Positions 6,605-15,353 of a DNA stretch of 19,592 bases are shown one piece after another. The notes beneath the pieces were generated by a model. It had not been told where the DNA came from and did not search any database. It saw only the letters and a list, made by a program, of their open reading frames with translations. Every line of letters begins with the position of its first letter. The first letter of the stretch is position 1. The DNA comes from MWCM01 sp964558315 (GTDB taxonomy: Bacteria > Patescibacteriota > UBA1384 > XYA2-FULL-43-10): the NCBI GenBank assembly GCA_964558315.1, contig CAZLCL010000011.1, forward strand, positions 1-19,592, written 5' to 3'. Position numbers and translations under genes: made by a program.

Positions 6605-7594
6605 CTAGCTATCTGTGTAGAGCGTCGAGGAGATATCGGCGATAACATTTTGCATTTTGTCCAAATTGGATTCACCCTTTGTCATAATGCAAGCTAAATA
6701 TGGTTTATCTTTTTTATAAACAATACCGCAGTCATGAAGCTCGCGTTGCTTGTTATCATCGCCAACATTTGCATAACCGAATTTATGAGACACAGCAACA
6801 TTTTCAGGTAAGCCTGATAATATGCCCTGATTATATTCAACTTTTGATAAAATCTCCATCGCTTTTTCGGAGTAAACTTTATTGATATATGTGGCATTAT
6901 ACAAAACTCGCAGAAAATATGAGAACTCTTTAGCCGTCATAAAGTCTTGAACAGAATTTGGATCCTCACGCAAAGAAATTTTTAAATCTGAAAAAGTCTG
7001 TTTAAAAATTTCCACATCAATATTTTTGGATAATAAATAAAAAGCATTATTATCGGAATATATAATCATGTGCTCGATCGCCTCCATTATGGAATATGTT
7101 TTTCCAACTTCTAGATATTTTGAAGGTTTAACCCCTTGAGAGGCGTTGTAATCAGTGGGATCGTCCCACTTGATTCTTTTTTCCAAGAATTCTGGATTAT
7201 CTTTGGCTATTTTAAAAACCGCTATCATTACAGGTATTTTGCTAAGACTGGCAGGATAATATTTTGTATTCTCATTCACCTCAAAGCTGGTCGCAGATAA
7301 AATATCTCGGTAATAGACTGATGCAGAGGTAATATCACCATTTTCTTTATGGCTAGTAATAATATTTTCAATTTTATTCTTTAATGTCGATAAATTTTGG
7401 CTATTTTCATCTGATTCAAAATCACAAGCTAGTAACGGATTAATGTATTTATAACCAGATAATCGCAATGTTTTTAGTTTTTCATTTTCAACTTTTTTTA
7501 TACCAAAATCTTTGATAAACCAACCGGCAAAAAAACAGCACAAACCGAAAACTAAAAAAGCATAAATTGTGTAATTGCGTTTTTTATAATTCAT
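6605..7594 (-). CDS. Class A beta-lactamase-fold serine hydrolase, membrane-anchored
   Basis: 329 residues with a signal anchor (about 8-27), so the domain lies outside the membrane. All three active-site motifs of the penicillin-binding/beta-lactamase fold are visible: SLSK (Ser116 nucleophile, Lys119), SDN (180-182) and KFG (271-273) in place of KTG. The omega-loop ExxLN motif with the deacylating Glu of true class A beta-lactamases is not evident (REDPNSVQDF at 209-218 lies in that region). The protein therefore more likely acts on peptidoglycan or another ester/amide than confers drug resistance. HDCGIVY (287-293) forms the conserved strand after KFG. No Shine-Dalgarno is clear at the ATG. 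Fold assignment is firm; substrate unknown. Confidence 0.9.
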   Translation of the reverse strand: MNYKKRNYTIYAFLVFGLCCFFAGWFIKDFGIKKVENEKLKTLRLSGYKYINPLLACDFESDENSQNLSTLKNKIENIITSHKENGDITSASVYYRDILSATSFEVNENTKYYPASLSKIPVMIAVFKIAKDNPEFLEKRIKWDDPTDYNASQGVKPSKYLEVGKTYSIMEAIEHMIIYSDNNAFYLLSKNIDVEIFKQTFSDLKISLREDPNSVQDFMTAKEFSYFLRVLYNATYINKVYSEKAMEILSKVEYNQGILSGLPENVAVSHKFGYANVGDDNKQRELHDCGIVYKKDKPYLACIMTKGESNLDKMQNVIADISSTLYTDS

Positions 7595-7656
7595 AAAATA
7601 ATTTTAATTATGATCAGCTAATCGCTAACAATTATTGATATAGCCAAAAAACAAAT

Positions 7657-7665
7657 ATTCTAGCA
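7657..7665 (-). promoter_or_regulatory. Possible extended -10 for the serine hydrolase gene
   Basis: TGCTAGAAT on the minus strand matches an extended -10 (TGnTATAAT with one change). No convincing -35 is present; the predicted leader would be about 55 bases. The rest of the 119-base gap shows nothing clear. Confidence 0.3.
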
Positions 7666-7713
7666 ATATCAAACAGGCGATTGATCAGACTAAAAAGATT
7701 GCTGAGAAATAAA

Positions 7714-8439
7714 TTAATATTTAAAGGTGTTCAGCCAAGCAGAATAAAAATCCTCAGAATAATCCTCGTAATCATTCATGGTAATTACAAATAACTGATT
7801 GACGCTGTTCAAAAAGATTACATATCTCTGGCTATATGCCTGGGAGCTGGCTGGAATTATTACATCGAAAGCAGAATATTTCCCGCCTTCTTTTTTACTA
7901 ATTAAGTTGCTCGGCATAGTCGGGAGATACTCATTATATGTGGGATTATTATCTAGAATCCATTGGTGCAAATCTACATCTGCCGAAGGATTGTAGTAAT
8001 CGGTGCTAGAATGTGTTATTTCGATATTCGGCCATCCGGACTGACTAATATCCCCCTGAACCATGATTCTGTCCCCGCCTTCTTCCTCTCCAATAAATTC
8101 TTTGCATGGTTTGCTCTGACAGCCTGCTGTAGTGTATACAGAAGGATACTTAAAAGAATAACCGTATTTACTATTAGTATATGTTGACCAACCAGAGGTG
8201 TCTATTAAATTCTCTGAATCTTCCAAAGAGGTTGTGGATTTTTTGGTCTCATTAGAACTTTCTGAGCTTTTTTGGTATTTTTCCAAATCACTTTTTAAAC
8301 TTTCAATTTGGCTATTAAGCTCAATATTATTATCCTGTTGCTCTTTAAACTTTTGATAATAATTGTAATACCCGTAGCTACTACCGACAAACAAAAATAT
8401 TAAAACCACCGATAACGAAATTATTAACCACTTTTTCAT
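7714..8439 (-). CDS. Membrane-anchored PsbP-like domain protein
   Basis: 241 residues: a signal anchor (about 4-21), a short coiled coil (about 28-60), a Ser/Thr/Glu-rich linker, then a globular domain opening with WSTYTNSKYGYSFKYPS (84-100). That aromatic-rich pattern is typical of PsbP-like or MOG1-fold domains on the surface of many bacteria. Cys107 and Cys112 may form a disulfide outside the cell. Its molecular role is unknown. The ATG has an excellent Shine-Dalgarno (AGGAGGA at 8443-8449). It lies 47 bases downstream of htpX and may be read with it or from its own promoter. Confidence 0.78.
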   Translation of the reverse strand: MKKWLIISLSVVLIFLFVGSSYGYYNYYQKFKEQQDNNIELNSQIESLKSDLEKYQKSSESSNETKKSTTSLEDSENLIDTSGWSTYTNSKYGYSFKYPSVYTTAGCQSKPCKEFIGEEEGGDRIMVQGDISQSGWPNIEITHSSTDYYNPSADVDLHQWILDNNPTYNEYLPTMPSNLISKKEGGKYSAFDVIIPASSQAYSQRYVIFLNSVNQLFVITMNDYEDYSEDFYSAWLNTFKY

Positions 8440-8486
8440 AAATCCTCCTAAATGAATTTTTAATTAATGAATATTATCAATCAGTT

Positions 8487-9383
8487 TTATTTTCTTCTCA
8501 TACCCATTAAAGCATTGATTCTTTGTTCAATCGGGGGATGAGTAGAAAATAAATTTGATATTGTAACTTTATTAATTCCGCTAGGGTTGGAAATAAAAAG
8601 ATGATTTGTGGCGCTCGACATTTTTCTCATTGGTTGATTGTAAAGTGAAATTTTTTGCAATGCGCTTGCTAAACCATCGGGGTATCTGGTTATTAAAACA
8701 CCACTCGAGTCGGCTAAAAACTCTCTTTTACGGGAAATCGCTAATTGCACTAAAGTTGCAACTAACGGTGCAATTAGAGCCGCCAACAGGCCGATTAAAA
8801 CCAAAATTCCATTAGCTTGTTTATTGTCTCCCCTCCCTCCAAAAAAATATCTAAACCTTATAAAGATATCGGATAGTATAGCCACCACCCCCACAAGCAC
8901 GGTCACCACTGTCATTAGTAAAATATCATAATTTCCGATATGGCTTAACTCGTGAGCAATCACTCCCTCGAGTTCAGGCTTTGACAATAGCTTTCTTAAG
9001 CCGCTAGTAACTGCCAAAGAAGCGTGCTTTGGATCACGACCTGTAGCAAAAGCGTTTGGAGAAGCATCATCAATCATATAGATCTTAGGCATTGGCAAAC
9101 CCGCTGTTATGGAAAGATTTTCTACAATTCTAAACAGCTCCAAATCATCTTTTGAAGAAATCTCTTTTGCGCCAGTTACCGCTAGCGCGATTTTATCACC
9201 CGAATAATAGCTTACCAAAGATTGAGTTACACTAATAATTACCGCAATTATCAATATGGCGGGCGAATCATAAATCCTTGCAAACAACCAACCTAGGGCG
9301 ATAATTATTAACAAAAATATTGTCAAAAGGAGGATTGTGCGATTTTTATTAGCTGAAATATTATTATAAAAATTAACGCTCAT
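8487..9383 (-). CDS. htpX: Membrane zinc metalloprotease HtpX (M48 family)
   Basis: 298 residues, near the normal HtpX length. Two N-terminal membrane helices (about 17-35 and 40-60), the zinc motif HELSH (His144, Glu145, His148), the third ligand Glu221 in SRKREFLADSSG, and two more helices between them (about 155-172 and 193-215). The C-terminal motif STHPPIEQRINAL (280-292) is also family-typical. HtpX degrades misfolded membrane proteins with its active site on the cytoplasmic side. It starts 5 bases after the DUF4870-like gene and lies in a cluster with lemA, a frequent HtpX neighbour, suggesting a shared membrane quality-control unit. The Shine-Dalgarno is weak, consistent with coupling. 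Confidence 0.97.
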   Translation of the reverse strand: MSVNFYNNISANKNRTILLLTIFLLIIIALGWLFARIYDSPAILIIAVIISVTQSLVSYYSGDKIALAVTGAKEISSKDDLELFRIVENLSITAGLPMPKIYMIDDASPNAFATGRDPKHASLAVTSGLRKLLSKPELEGVIAHELSHIGNYDILLMTVVTVLVGVVAILSDIFIRFRYFFGGRGDNKQANGILVLIGLLAALIAPLVATLVQLAISRKREFLADSSGVLITRYPDGLASALQKISLYNQPMRKMSSATNHLFISNPSGINKVTISNLFSTHPPIEQRINALMGMRRK

Positions 9384-9388
9384 AGTCT

Positions 9389-9688
9389 CTATATTAACAC
9401 GGCAACAATCTTTTCGACTCCGGGTATTTTTGAATCACGTCCGGTTACAGCATCGTATATACCCCAGATGGTAAAGACTAGACAAGCTAACATTAAAAGA
9501 ACTCCGATCAGCACCCCAGCAAATGGAATTTTAAAAATAAATATTATTAGCGACCACAAAAAAAATAATACAATACCGCTGTAAACATGGCTTAGCAATT
9601 GACGACTTTTATTTTTCCAAGCTATTGGGATAATTAACAATATCCATAAATACGAAACCACAGCCAAAACTCTCTCTTTTTTATCCAT
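9389..9688 (-). CDS. DUF4870-like small membrane protein
   Basis: 99 residues, mostly hydrophobic, with about three membrane segments (near 8-24, 36-54 and 58-80). Features of the DUF4870 (Tic20-like) family are the opening ERVLAVVSYLWILLIIPIAW, the polar SHVYSGIVLF region, and the end GIYDAVTGRDSKIPGVEKI (76-94), matching the family's usual closing pattern. The biochemical role is unknown. It sits between lemA (10 bases upstream) and htpX (5 bases downstream), so it is probably co-expressed and may be part of the same membrane maintenance unit. Shine-Dalgarno AAAGGA precedes the ATG. Confidence 0.85.
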   Translation of the reverse strand: MDKKERVLAVVSYLWILLIIPIAWKNKSRQLLSHVYSGIVLFFLWSLIIFIFKIPFAGVLIGVLLMLACLVFTIWGIYDAVTGRDSKIPGVEKIVAVLI

Positions 9689-9698
9689 AACAATTCCT

Positions 9699-10259
9699 TT
9701 ACTTCTTAAAATCTACCTTTATGGGTTCTTTTGCTTGCTCATCATCCATATCAAAAAGTTCACGGTTTTTGAATCCCTTCATGTTTGCAACTATGCTGGA
9801 AGGAAAAACTTGAATTGCGATATTAAAGTCTCTGACATTGGCATTGTAAAATCTGCGAGCGGCTTGAATTTTGTTTTCCGTGTCGGTTAATTCGTCTTGT
9901 AATTTCGCAAAATTTTCATTAGCTTTTAGTTCTGGATAGCTTTCAGCAACCGCAAAAACACTTTTTAGAGCCTGAGAAAGTTGATTTTCTGCTTTTGCTT
10001 TATCTTCCATGCCTTTAGCATTTATAGCTTCTGCTCTAGCTTTTGTTACATTTTCAAAAACATCTTTCTCATGTGTGGCATAGCCCTTAACCGATTCCAC
10101 TAAATTTGGAATTAAATCATATCGTCTTTTTAATTGGACCTCAATATCGCTAGCCGCTTCATCGGTTCTGACATTTAACGAGATGAGTTTATTGTAAACT
10201 GCGATAGCCCAGACTATCAATACTGCGACGATAACTAATATTATCCATAGAGCTGTCAT
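9699..10259 (-). CDS. lemA: LemA family protein
   Basis: 186 residues, the usual LemA length. One N-terminal membrane helix (about 3-23), then the helical LemA domain with its signature motifs: VYNKLISL, RRYDLIPNLVESVKGY (46-61), ARRFYNANVRDFN (134-146) and FPSSIVA (152-158). LemA proteins are short-helix-bundle membrane proteins of uncertain function that commonly occur beside htpX, as here. The ATG has the Shine-Dalgarno GAAAGGA. It begins 15 bases after the large 862-residue gene and 10 bases before the next, so all four genes are probably one transcription unit. Confidence 0.96.
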   Translation of the reverse strand: MTALWIILVIVAVLIVWAIAVYNKLISLNVRTDEAASDIEVQLKRRYDLIPNLVESVKGYATHEKDVFENVTKARAEAINAKGMEDKAKAENQLSQALKSVFAVAESYPELKANENFAKLQDELTDTENKIQAARRFYNANVRDFNIAIQVFPSSIVANMKGFKNRELFDMDDEQAKEPIKVDFKK

Positions 10260-10274
10260 AATAATCCTTTCAAA

Positions 10275-12863
10275 TTAATTCCATACATAATGTAAATATA
10301 AATTCCCAACTTTAGTTACCTCTTTATCATTTATATTCTCAAATCTTGCTGACAATGTAAAGCTATAGCCATCTGATTTATAGCCATACCACCATGACTC
10401 TGATGATTTAGGATCAAGCGGCATAGAAGTGATGTATGCCGGGACAATTGCTTGTTTCACCACATTCGAAGCAGTGTTAATATTAATAAAGTTTTCTGAT
10501 TTTGGATATCTCCCGTATACGGCCTTATAATTATTTAGAGCTTTTTTGATATTTTCTAAATCTTGATGACGTTTTGCATCGTTGGCAACTCTTTGATCAC
10601 TTTCACTGGCTATTTCTTGGTCGGAATCATCATTATTGATTGATGCAGAACTATCACTAGGTTTGTCTTCGACATCTGTTACTTGACTTTGCTCTTTGCC
10701 AACTTTTACCACATCACCCAAAGAGGGAACGATAATTTCGTTGTCGATGTCATAATCGAATAAATTTAATTCAATTTGGATTCTTGTTAGGCTCGAAGAG
10801 ATTGACGGAATAATTTCAAGACTAGCCTTATGGATTAAATGGTCTTTAATACCAATCCAAATATTACCGGAGATTGAATTAACCGACTCTTGCGACATAC
10901 CGATCTGTTCAAAAGCGTTACCAATTTCCAAATTATCAATTTTGTATTTATAACAACGCAGATTGGAGATCTTTTCACTTCCAGTTCTCCTGCCAATAAT
11001 TGAAAAGCCCGAATCTAGATTGATATTGAACAGTTCAGACAGATTGTTTCCACCAGATAAATTATCCAGCTCATACTGAAGCCATTTTCCATTTTCTGCC
11101 GAATCGTGATATTTGATTTGGTCGGACTTTACATAAATATTTCCACCTGAATTGACCAAATTAATATATTTTTCCACTCCCACTAGAGGCTTTAAAGTAA
11201 ATAGTCCAGATATTGACTCGCTGTCTGATTTTCCCTCGACATCAAACTCTAACTGTTTCAAGGTTGGTTCTTGCACAGTATAGCTATCGTCTTCGTCATC
11301 GCTATAATCAGTATCTTCAATTTCTGTTGGATCGGGAGATTCGATATCGGAAATAGATGATTCATCTTGCTCTTCTTCGCTATCATCGCTGATAACACTG
11401 GTATCAGTATCTGTTTCCTCATCACTCGAATCAGCAGAATCGTTACTGTAATAATCGTCATAATAGTCATCGTAGTAATCATATTGAGCAAGAGTTGCTT
11501 TTTCTGTCAAAGCAATGTTAAAGTCCGCTAACATTTCTGCGTCTTTCCCATACGAAAGCAGAGGTGAAACAATAGACGAGTCTTTTGTTTTGTCAGCGAT
11601 TACTTTAATGCTACCTTGATATTTAAAAGACATATGTTCTCTATTTTTGACAATAGCCATGCCAAATGCTTGTTCAGCGGATTTTGGCAAACCTCCCCAA
11701 ATTTTTTCTAGGCCAACCGCGCCATAGATATTTTCGAGACCTAAAGAAACCGCGCCAATTTCGGTCAGATAAATTACCACAACTAGAACCATTACTATTG
11801 AAAAACCGATAGAAATTTTTGGTGATAGTTTAAATTCTTTTGGCTTTTTAAAAGCATCTTTATTATTTCCGGCATTAGCGTAAGATTGGTTACTCTCATC
11901 AACTTTACCGTCGCTCGAAATATTTTTTCCATCTATTTCGGCACCTTTTTGTTTGTCTTTTTTAAATATTTTTGCCACGCCCAATAAGCTAAATCTCTTT
12001 TTTAGTGCTTTTTTCTGCTCTGCTTCTGGCACGTTATCTGTTTTGAGATTTTCATTCTCTTGTTCGTCAATATCTTTCTTGGGATTAACATTTTCTACCT
12101 TGTTTTGATATAGTGAATCAAGGTTTTTCGCAATAGAAGAGTCTGGAACAACATTGTTTTGATTCTTTTCGATTACAGGAGGCCTTGTAATCAGATCAGG
12201 TGCACTACTCTTTTCTGAAACAGATTGATTAGAATTTATTTCTTTGCCGTCTTGCTTTTTTGGGGTTGTTTCCGGCATTACAAGAGGACCAGCGAATGGA
12301 TCTATTTCATCTGTTTTAGAAATTAATTCTAAAACCCCGTTTTCCTTTGATTGTAAAGGTTCTGTCGCAACATCGGCTTGGTTTACAATAGAAGCCTTAC
12401 CCAAATCCGACTTACCAACAGAATTTTGACCTTTTAATGGCTCTAATGATTGATCATCGCCAGTTTTTGGCACAGAGTCACTGATTACCGGAGTTTGATT
12501 TTTTAGGTCATTTGCAGTAGCTTTATTAGTTACTGAATCATTTTTATTGGCATCTTCGGTCTGGAGAACACTCTTTTCATCTTTTATAGCCTCTTCCGGC
12601 ACAAAGTATTTAGGGGTATCGCCCCCTTTTATCTCTTCTGCCGAAATCTTTCTTCCCACCTTGTCCTCAATGATTTCTTCTGGAACATTAAAAGGAACCT
12701 GATTCTGAACCATGTTCGGTTGTTGACTCTCATCCAATGAACCAACTATCTGGCTTTTGGGGGCCTCTTCCTCCGGCAAATCAAGCTCTTCGTCCCATGG
12801 GCTAACTCCCGAAGTAGGCTTCGTCTTATCGCTCTGATTAGATCCTGTTATCTGATCAGCCAC
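10275..12863 (-). CDS. Large surface protein: disordered N-terminus, membrane helix, LolA/LppX-like domain with acidic insert, GspG-like C-terminal domain
   Basis: 862 residues from a GTG (12861-12863) supported by Shine-Dalgarno GAGGG. Residues 1-345 are polar and disordered, presumably cytoplasmic. One membrane helix (about 350-368) places the rest outside. A region of beta strands (about 405-455 and 533-715; for example NIYVKSDQIKY and GNIWIGIKDHLIHKASLEI) resembles LolA/LppX lipid-binding folds. It is interrupted by an Asp/Tyr/Ser/Glu-rich tract (461-530, starting YDYYDDYYDDYY). The C-terminal ~105 residues (AKRHQDLENIKKALNNYKAV, then GRYPKSENF, MPLDPKSSESWWYGYKSDG, YSFTLSA) match the soluble part of type II secretion GspG-like pseudopilins, without the pilin N-terminal helix. 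Own promoter upstream; followed by lemA. Function unknown. Confidence 0.85.
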   Translation of the reverse strand: MADQITGSNQSDKTKPTSGVSPWDEELDLPEEEAPKSQIVGSLDESQQPNMVQNQVPFNVPEEIIEDKVGRKISAEEIKGGDTPKYFVPEEAIKDEKSVLQTEDANKNDSVTNKATANDLKNQTPVISDSVPKTGDDQSLEPLKGQNSVGKSDLGKASIVNQADVATEPLQSKENGVLELISKTDEIDPFAGPLVMPETTPKKQDGKEINSNQSVSEKSSAPDLITRPPVIEKNQNNVVPDSSIAKNLDSLYQNKVENVNPKKDIDEQENENLKTDNVPEAEQKKALKKRFSLLGVAKIFKKDKQKGAEIDGKNISSDGKVDESNQSYANAGNNKDAFKKPKEFKLSPKISIGFSIVMVLVVVIYLTEIGAVSLGLENIYGAVGLEKIWGGLPKSAEQAFGMAIVKNREHMSFKYQGSIKVIADKTKDSSIVSPLLSYGKDAEMLADFNIALTEKATLAQYDYYDDYYDDYYSNDSADSSDEETDTDTSVISDDSEEEQDESSISDIESPDPTEIEDTDYSDDEDDSYTVQEPTLKQLEFDVEGKSDSESISGLFTLKPLVGVEKYINLVNSGGNIYVKSDQIKYHDSAENGKWLQYELDNLSGGNNLSELFNINLDSGFSIIGRRTGSEKISNLRCYKYKIDNLEIGNAFEQIGMSQESVNSISGNIWIGIKDHLIHKASLEIIPSISSSLTRIQIELNLFDYDIDNEIIVPSLGDVVKVGKEQSQVTDVEDKPSDSSASINNDDSDQEIASESDQRVANDAKRHQDLENIKKALNNYKAVYGRYPKSENFININTASNVVKQAIVPAYITSMPLDPKSSESWWYGYKSDGYSFTLSARFENINDKEVTKVGNLYLHYVWN

Positions 12864-12887
12864 TTTTCCCTCAACTTAATTACTACT

Positions 12888-12896
12888 ACTATAGCA
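12888..12896 (-). promoter_or_regulatory. Promoter of the 862-residue gene/lemA/htpX unit
   Basis: Extended -10 TGCTATAGT on the minus strand in the 53-base gap after ctpA. Transcription would start near 12881, giving an ~18-base leader that contains GAGGG before the GTG start. No convincing -35. Confidence 0.5.
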
Positions 12897-12916
12897 AATA
12901 TTCACCATAAAAAGCA

Positions 12917-14137
12917 CTATTTTGTTACCTCATCTAATCCTGCTTGTAATATTTCATCTACCTCAGTTGCCGAATCATCTTCTATTGAAATATCCGGTTC
13001 AATTCCCTTTTTATCAATATGTTCGCCTTTGGGCGTTAACCATTTAGCGATAGTGATTTTCGCCGCGCTGTCATCGCTCAAATTCTCCAGCACTTGCACA
13101 CTGCCTTTACCAAAAGTTTTACTGCCGATTAACTGAGCTCGATTACGATCCTTCAATGCTCCAGCAACAATCTCTGATGCGCTTGCTGAACCCTCATTTA
13201 TGAGCACTACCAGCTTAATATCTTTAAACAAAGCGCTTTTACTGGTTTTGAAATCTTTTTTATGGCCGGATTTATCAACTTCGGTTACAACTACTCCGCC
13301 ATCTAAAAAATTACTCGCCATATCAACCGATGTGTCTAAATAGCCTCCGGGATTATTACGAAAGTCTAATATTATTCCCTCTGCCTTTTGATTTTTACTA
13401 TCATTCAATGCCTGATTGAATAAACTCTCTGTATCATCTCCAAACTGCCTGACTTTAATGTATGAGATTTTTTTATTACTCTGCTCAAGTATTTCGTTGG
13501 TAACAGATGGAACAACGATATTCTCTCGAATAATATTAAATTCCTTCAGCCCATCTTCATTGTCTCGAGATACTTTTATACTGACTGATGAGCCCTCTTC
13601 ACCCCTTATTTTGTTAATAATTTCGTCAAAAGAGAGATCAAGCGTCGAAATCCCATCCACTTCCATTATGATATCTTTAGCCTTTAAACCTGCCTTCTCG
13701 GCAGGTGAATCTGGCAGAGGCGAAACAACAGTAGCCAATCCGTTAATCGAGGAGATCTCTATGCCGATTCCCTGAAACTCTCCCGAGATATCATCTTTAA
13801 ATCTTTTATTTTCTTCCGGTTCAAAAAACTCTGTATATGGATCTCCTACCGAACTGTATAATCCCTTAATCGCCCCATAAACCATCTCTTGAGTATCAAA
13901 TGAATTAAAATAATTTTTATTTAACTTATTCCAAGCCTCCCAAAAAATCGAAAAATCAACATCTTCCGGCTTCCCCTCTTTAATATTGGTAATACCAGCT
14001 GGCGACCCGACAGATTCCGTAATATCAAAACCGGTTTTTCCAGCCAAATTTCCCGATACAAAAGACAAACCAGCCACTATCAACATAGATAGCAAAAAGG
14101 CCACTCTTCTGCTAATTTTTGTTTTTTGCTCTTTCAT
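12917..14137 (-). CDS. ctpA: S41 family C-terminal processing protease (CtpA/CtpB type)
   Basis: 406 residues: signal anchor (about 11-30), N-terminal helical region (about 60-110), PDZ domain (about 120-205, with GIGIEIS and SPAEKAGLKAKDII), then the S41 catalytic core. The Ser/Lys dyad is visible: Ser319 in NEGSASASEIV and Lys344 in SKTFGKGSVQ, with DFRNNPGG (258-265) nearby. Such proteases act outside the membrane, trimming or degrading envelope proteins, with the PDZ domain sensing C-terminal tails. The ATG directly follows the TAA of the coiled-coil C39-like gene with no gap, so the two are translationally coupled. In Bacillus subtilis ctpB also lies beside ftsEX, supporting a division or envelope role. 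The natural substrate is not shown. Confidence 0.96.
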   Translation of the reverse strand: MKEQKTKISRRVAFLLSMLIVAGLSFVSGNLAGKTGFDITESVGSPAGITNIKEGKPEDVDFSIFWEAWNKLNKNYFNSFDTQEMVYGAIKGLYSSVGDPYTEFFEPEENKRFKDDISGEFQGIGIEISSINGLATVVSPLPDSPAEKAGLKAKDIIMEVDGISTLDLSFDEIINKIRGEEGSSVSIKVSRDNEDGLKEFNIIRENIVVPSVTNEILEQSNKKISYIKVRQFGDDTESLFNQALNDSKNQKAEGIILDFRNNPGGYLDTSVDMASNFLDGGVVVTEVDKSGHKKDFKTSKSALFKDIKLVVLINEGSASASEIVAGALKDRNRAQLIGSKTFGKGSVQVLENLSDDSAAKITIAKWLTPKGEHIDKKGIEPDISIEDDSATEVDEILQAGLDEVTK

Positions 14138-15349
14138 TTATCTAATAATTCTCATGGCTTTAACTTGAGACAAATTGTATCCCCGACCTGCTCCGAGAGG
14201 ATCGTGCATTTTATAAGTATTTCCACTTTGCGAATATGGTTTTAAGACAATAAAATGATCTACTCCATAACTATTCCCCGGAATATAAACATCTGGTAAA
14301 TCTACTCCAACTATTACCGGGTGGCCGCTATCTAACTCTTCATTGACTCTGCTCCAATTAATTGCCTGAGACCCACCGTCAGAGACGATTGGAGTATATA
14401 ACAAAGCACCCTCCGAATTGAAACTAGATGCCATAACCGCGGAGGGAACATCGTAGTTTTTACCATTATATTTTGCAACCATTGCAAGAGATGTAATTAA
14501 GCAACCATAATCTTTAACCGTATAGGGGCTAGAACCTAAATATAAATTTGGATACCAAGTTTGGCTATAATACCAGCTCGAATCATTAGAAGAGGTAATT
14601 TGGCCACCCCATATCTTTGTTGCGCTTAGCTTTTCGATTTGAGCTTGCAGTTGTTGAACTTTTTGAGTTGCCGTTTTTTCCTGCTGTTTTAAATCAGCGA
14701 TTGCCTCATTTGTATTATTTAGTAAATATGATTGATACTTTTTCTGCTGTTCTATGCTGTTCACCTGAATCATTTGATTATCTTGATGCCGTCTTAATTC
14801 TGCCATATTATTCTCTTGAAGCGTTTTTTGCTCGTAAAGCTGTGCTTTAAGCTCCTCGATTTTTTCTATTCTTAGCGCGATTTGTTGTTTTATCGAATCA
14901 TAATACTCTTGTCTGGTAATTACCTCAGAAAAGTTTGAAGAAGAAAAAAGATTATTAATCAAGCCACCTTCATCGCCCTCCATATACCAAGAAGCGATTA
15001 TCTTGTTCATAGTGATATTCTCTTGATTTAGAAGATCTTCCTGCTCGGCAATCTGAGTTTTTAACGATTCGACTATCGAGCTAGTCTCAGTAATTTTTTG
15101 GTTTGTAATTGCTAACGAAGCTTCGGCGTTTCTAATTTCCAATTTCAACACCGATAATTTATTTTGTAAATAATCAGCTTCATTCTCTTTCTGCTTAGAA
15201 GATTCCCGAGCCGCCTGCGCTTCTTTGGCATAAGCCTCCTTTTGTTTTTGCAGTTCAGATATCGAATCAGCAACCGCATTAGAAGGAAGCCACAAAACCG
15301 ACAACACTAGCGATATAAGAAAAATTTTTGAATTAATTATTGATCTCAT
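14138..15349 (-). CDS. Secreted coiled-coil protein with C39-like peptidase domain, probable FtsEX effector
   Basis: 403 residues: a signal peptide (about 1-27, ending near SNAVADS), a long coiled coil (about 28-245), and a C-terminal C39-like papain-fold domain (about 262-403). The coiled coil contains the kinked hydrophobic segment SWYMEGDEGGLINNLFSSS (120-138) and a following TRQEYYDSI, as in PcsB/CwlO-type hydrolases that dock on FtsX. Likely catalytic residues are Cys283 (YGCLITSLAM), His365 (GVDHFIVLK) and Asp383 (MHDPLG). Most known FtsEX partners carry CHAP, NlpC/P60 or LytM domains, so the C39-like domain is unusual. The gene lies 4 bases after ftsX and abuts ctpA. Cleavage of peptidoglycan peptides is inferred; cleavage of a protein is the alternative. 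Confidence 0.88.
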   Translation of the reverse strand: MRSIINSKIFLISLVLSVLWLPSNAVADSISELQKQKEAYAKEAQAARESSKQKENEADYLQNKLSVLKLEIRNAEASLAITNQKITETSSIVESLKTQIAEQEDLLNQENITMNKIIASWYMEGDEGGLINNLFSSSNFSEVITRQEYYDSIKQQIALRIEKIEELKAQLYEQKTLQENNMAELRRHQDNQMIQVNSIEQQKKYQSYLLNNTNEAIADLKQQEKTATQKVQQLQAQIEKLSATKIWGGQITSSNDSSWYYSQTWYPNLYLGSSPYTVKDYGCLITSLAMVAKYNGKNYDVPSAVMASSFNSEGALLYTPIVSDGGSQAINWSRVNEELDSGHPVIVGVDLPDVYIPGNSYGVDHFIVLKPYSQSGNTYKMHDPLGAGRGYNLSQVKAMRIIR

Positions 15350-15353
15350 TTTT

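Noticed and set aside
11258..11491. Shadow open frame of 77 codons within the acidic repeat region
   Set aside because: It arises from the low-complexity Asp/Tyr codons of the 862-residue gene; no ribosome site or recognisable protein.
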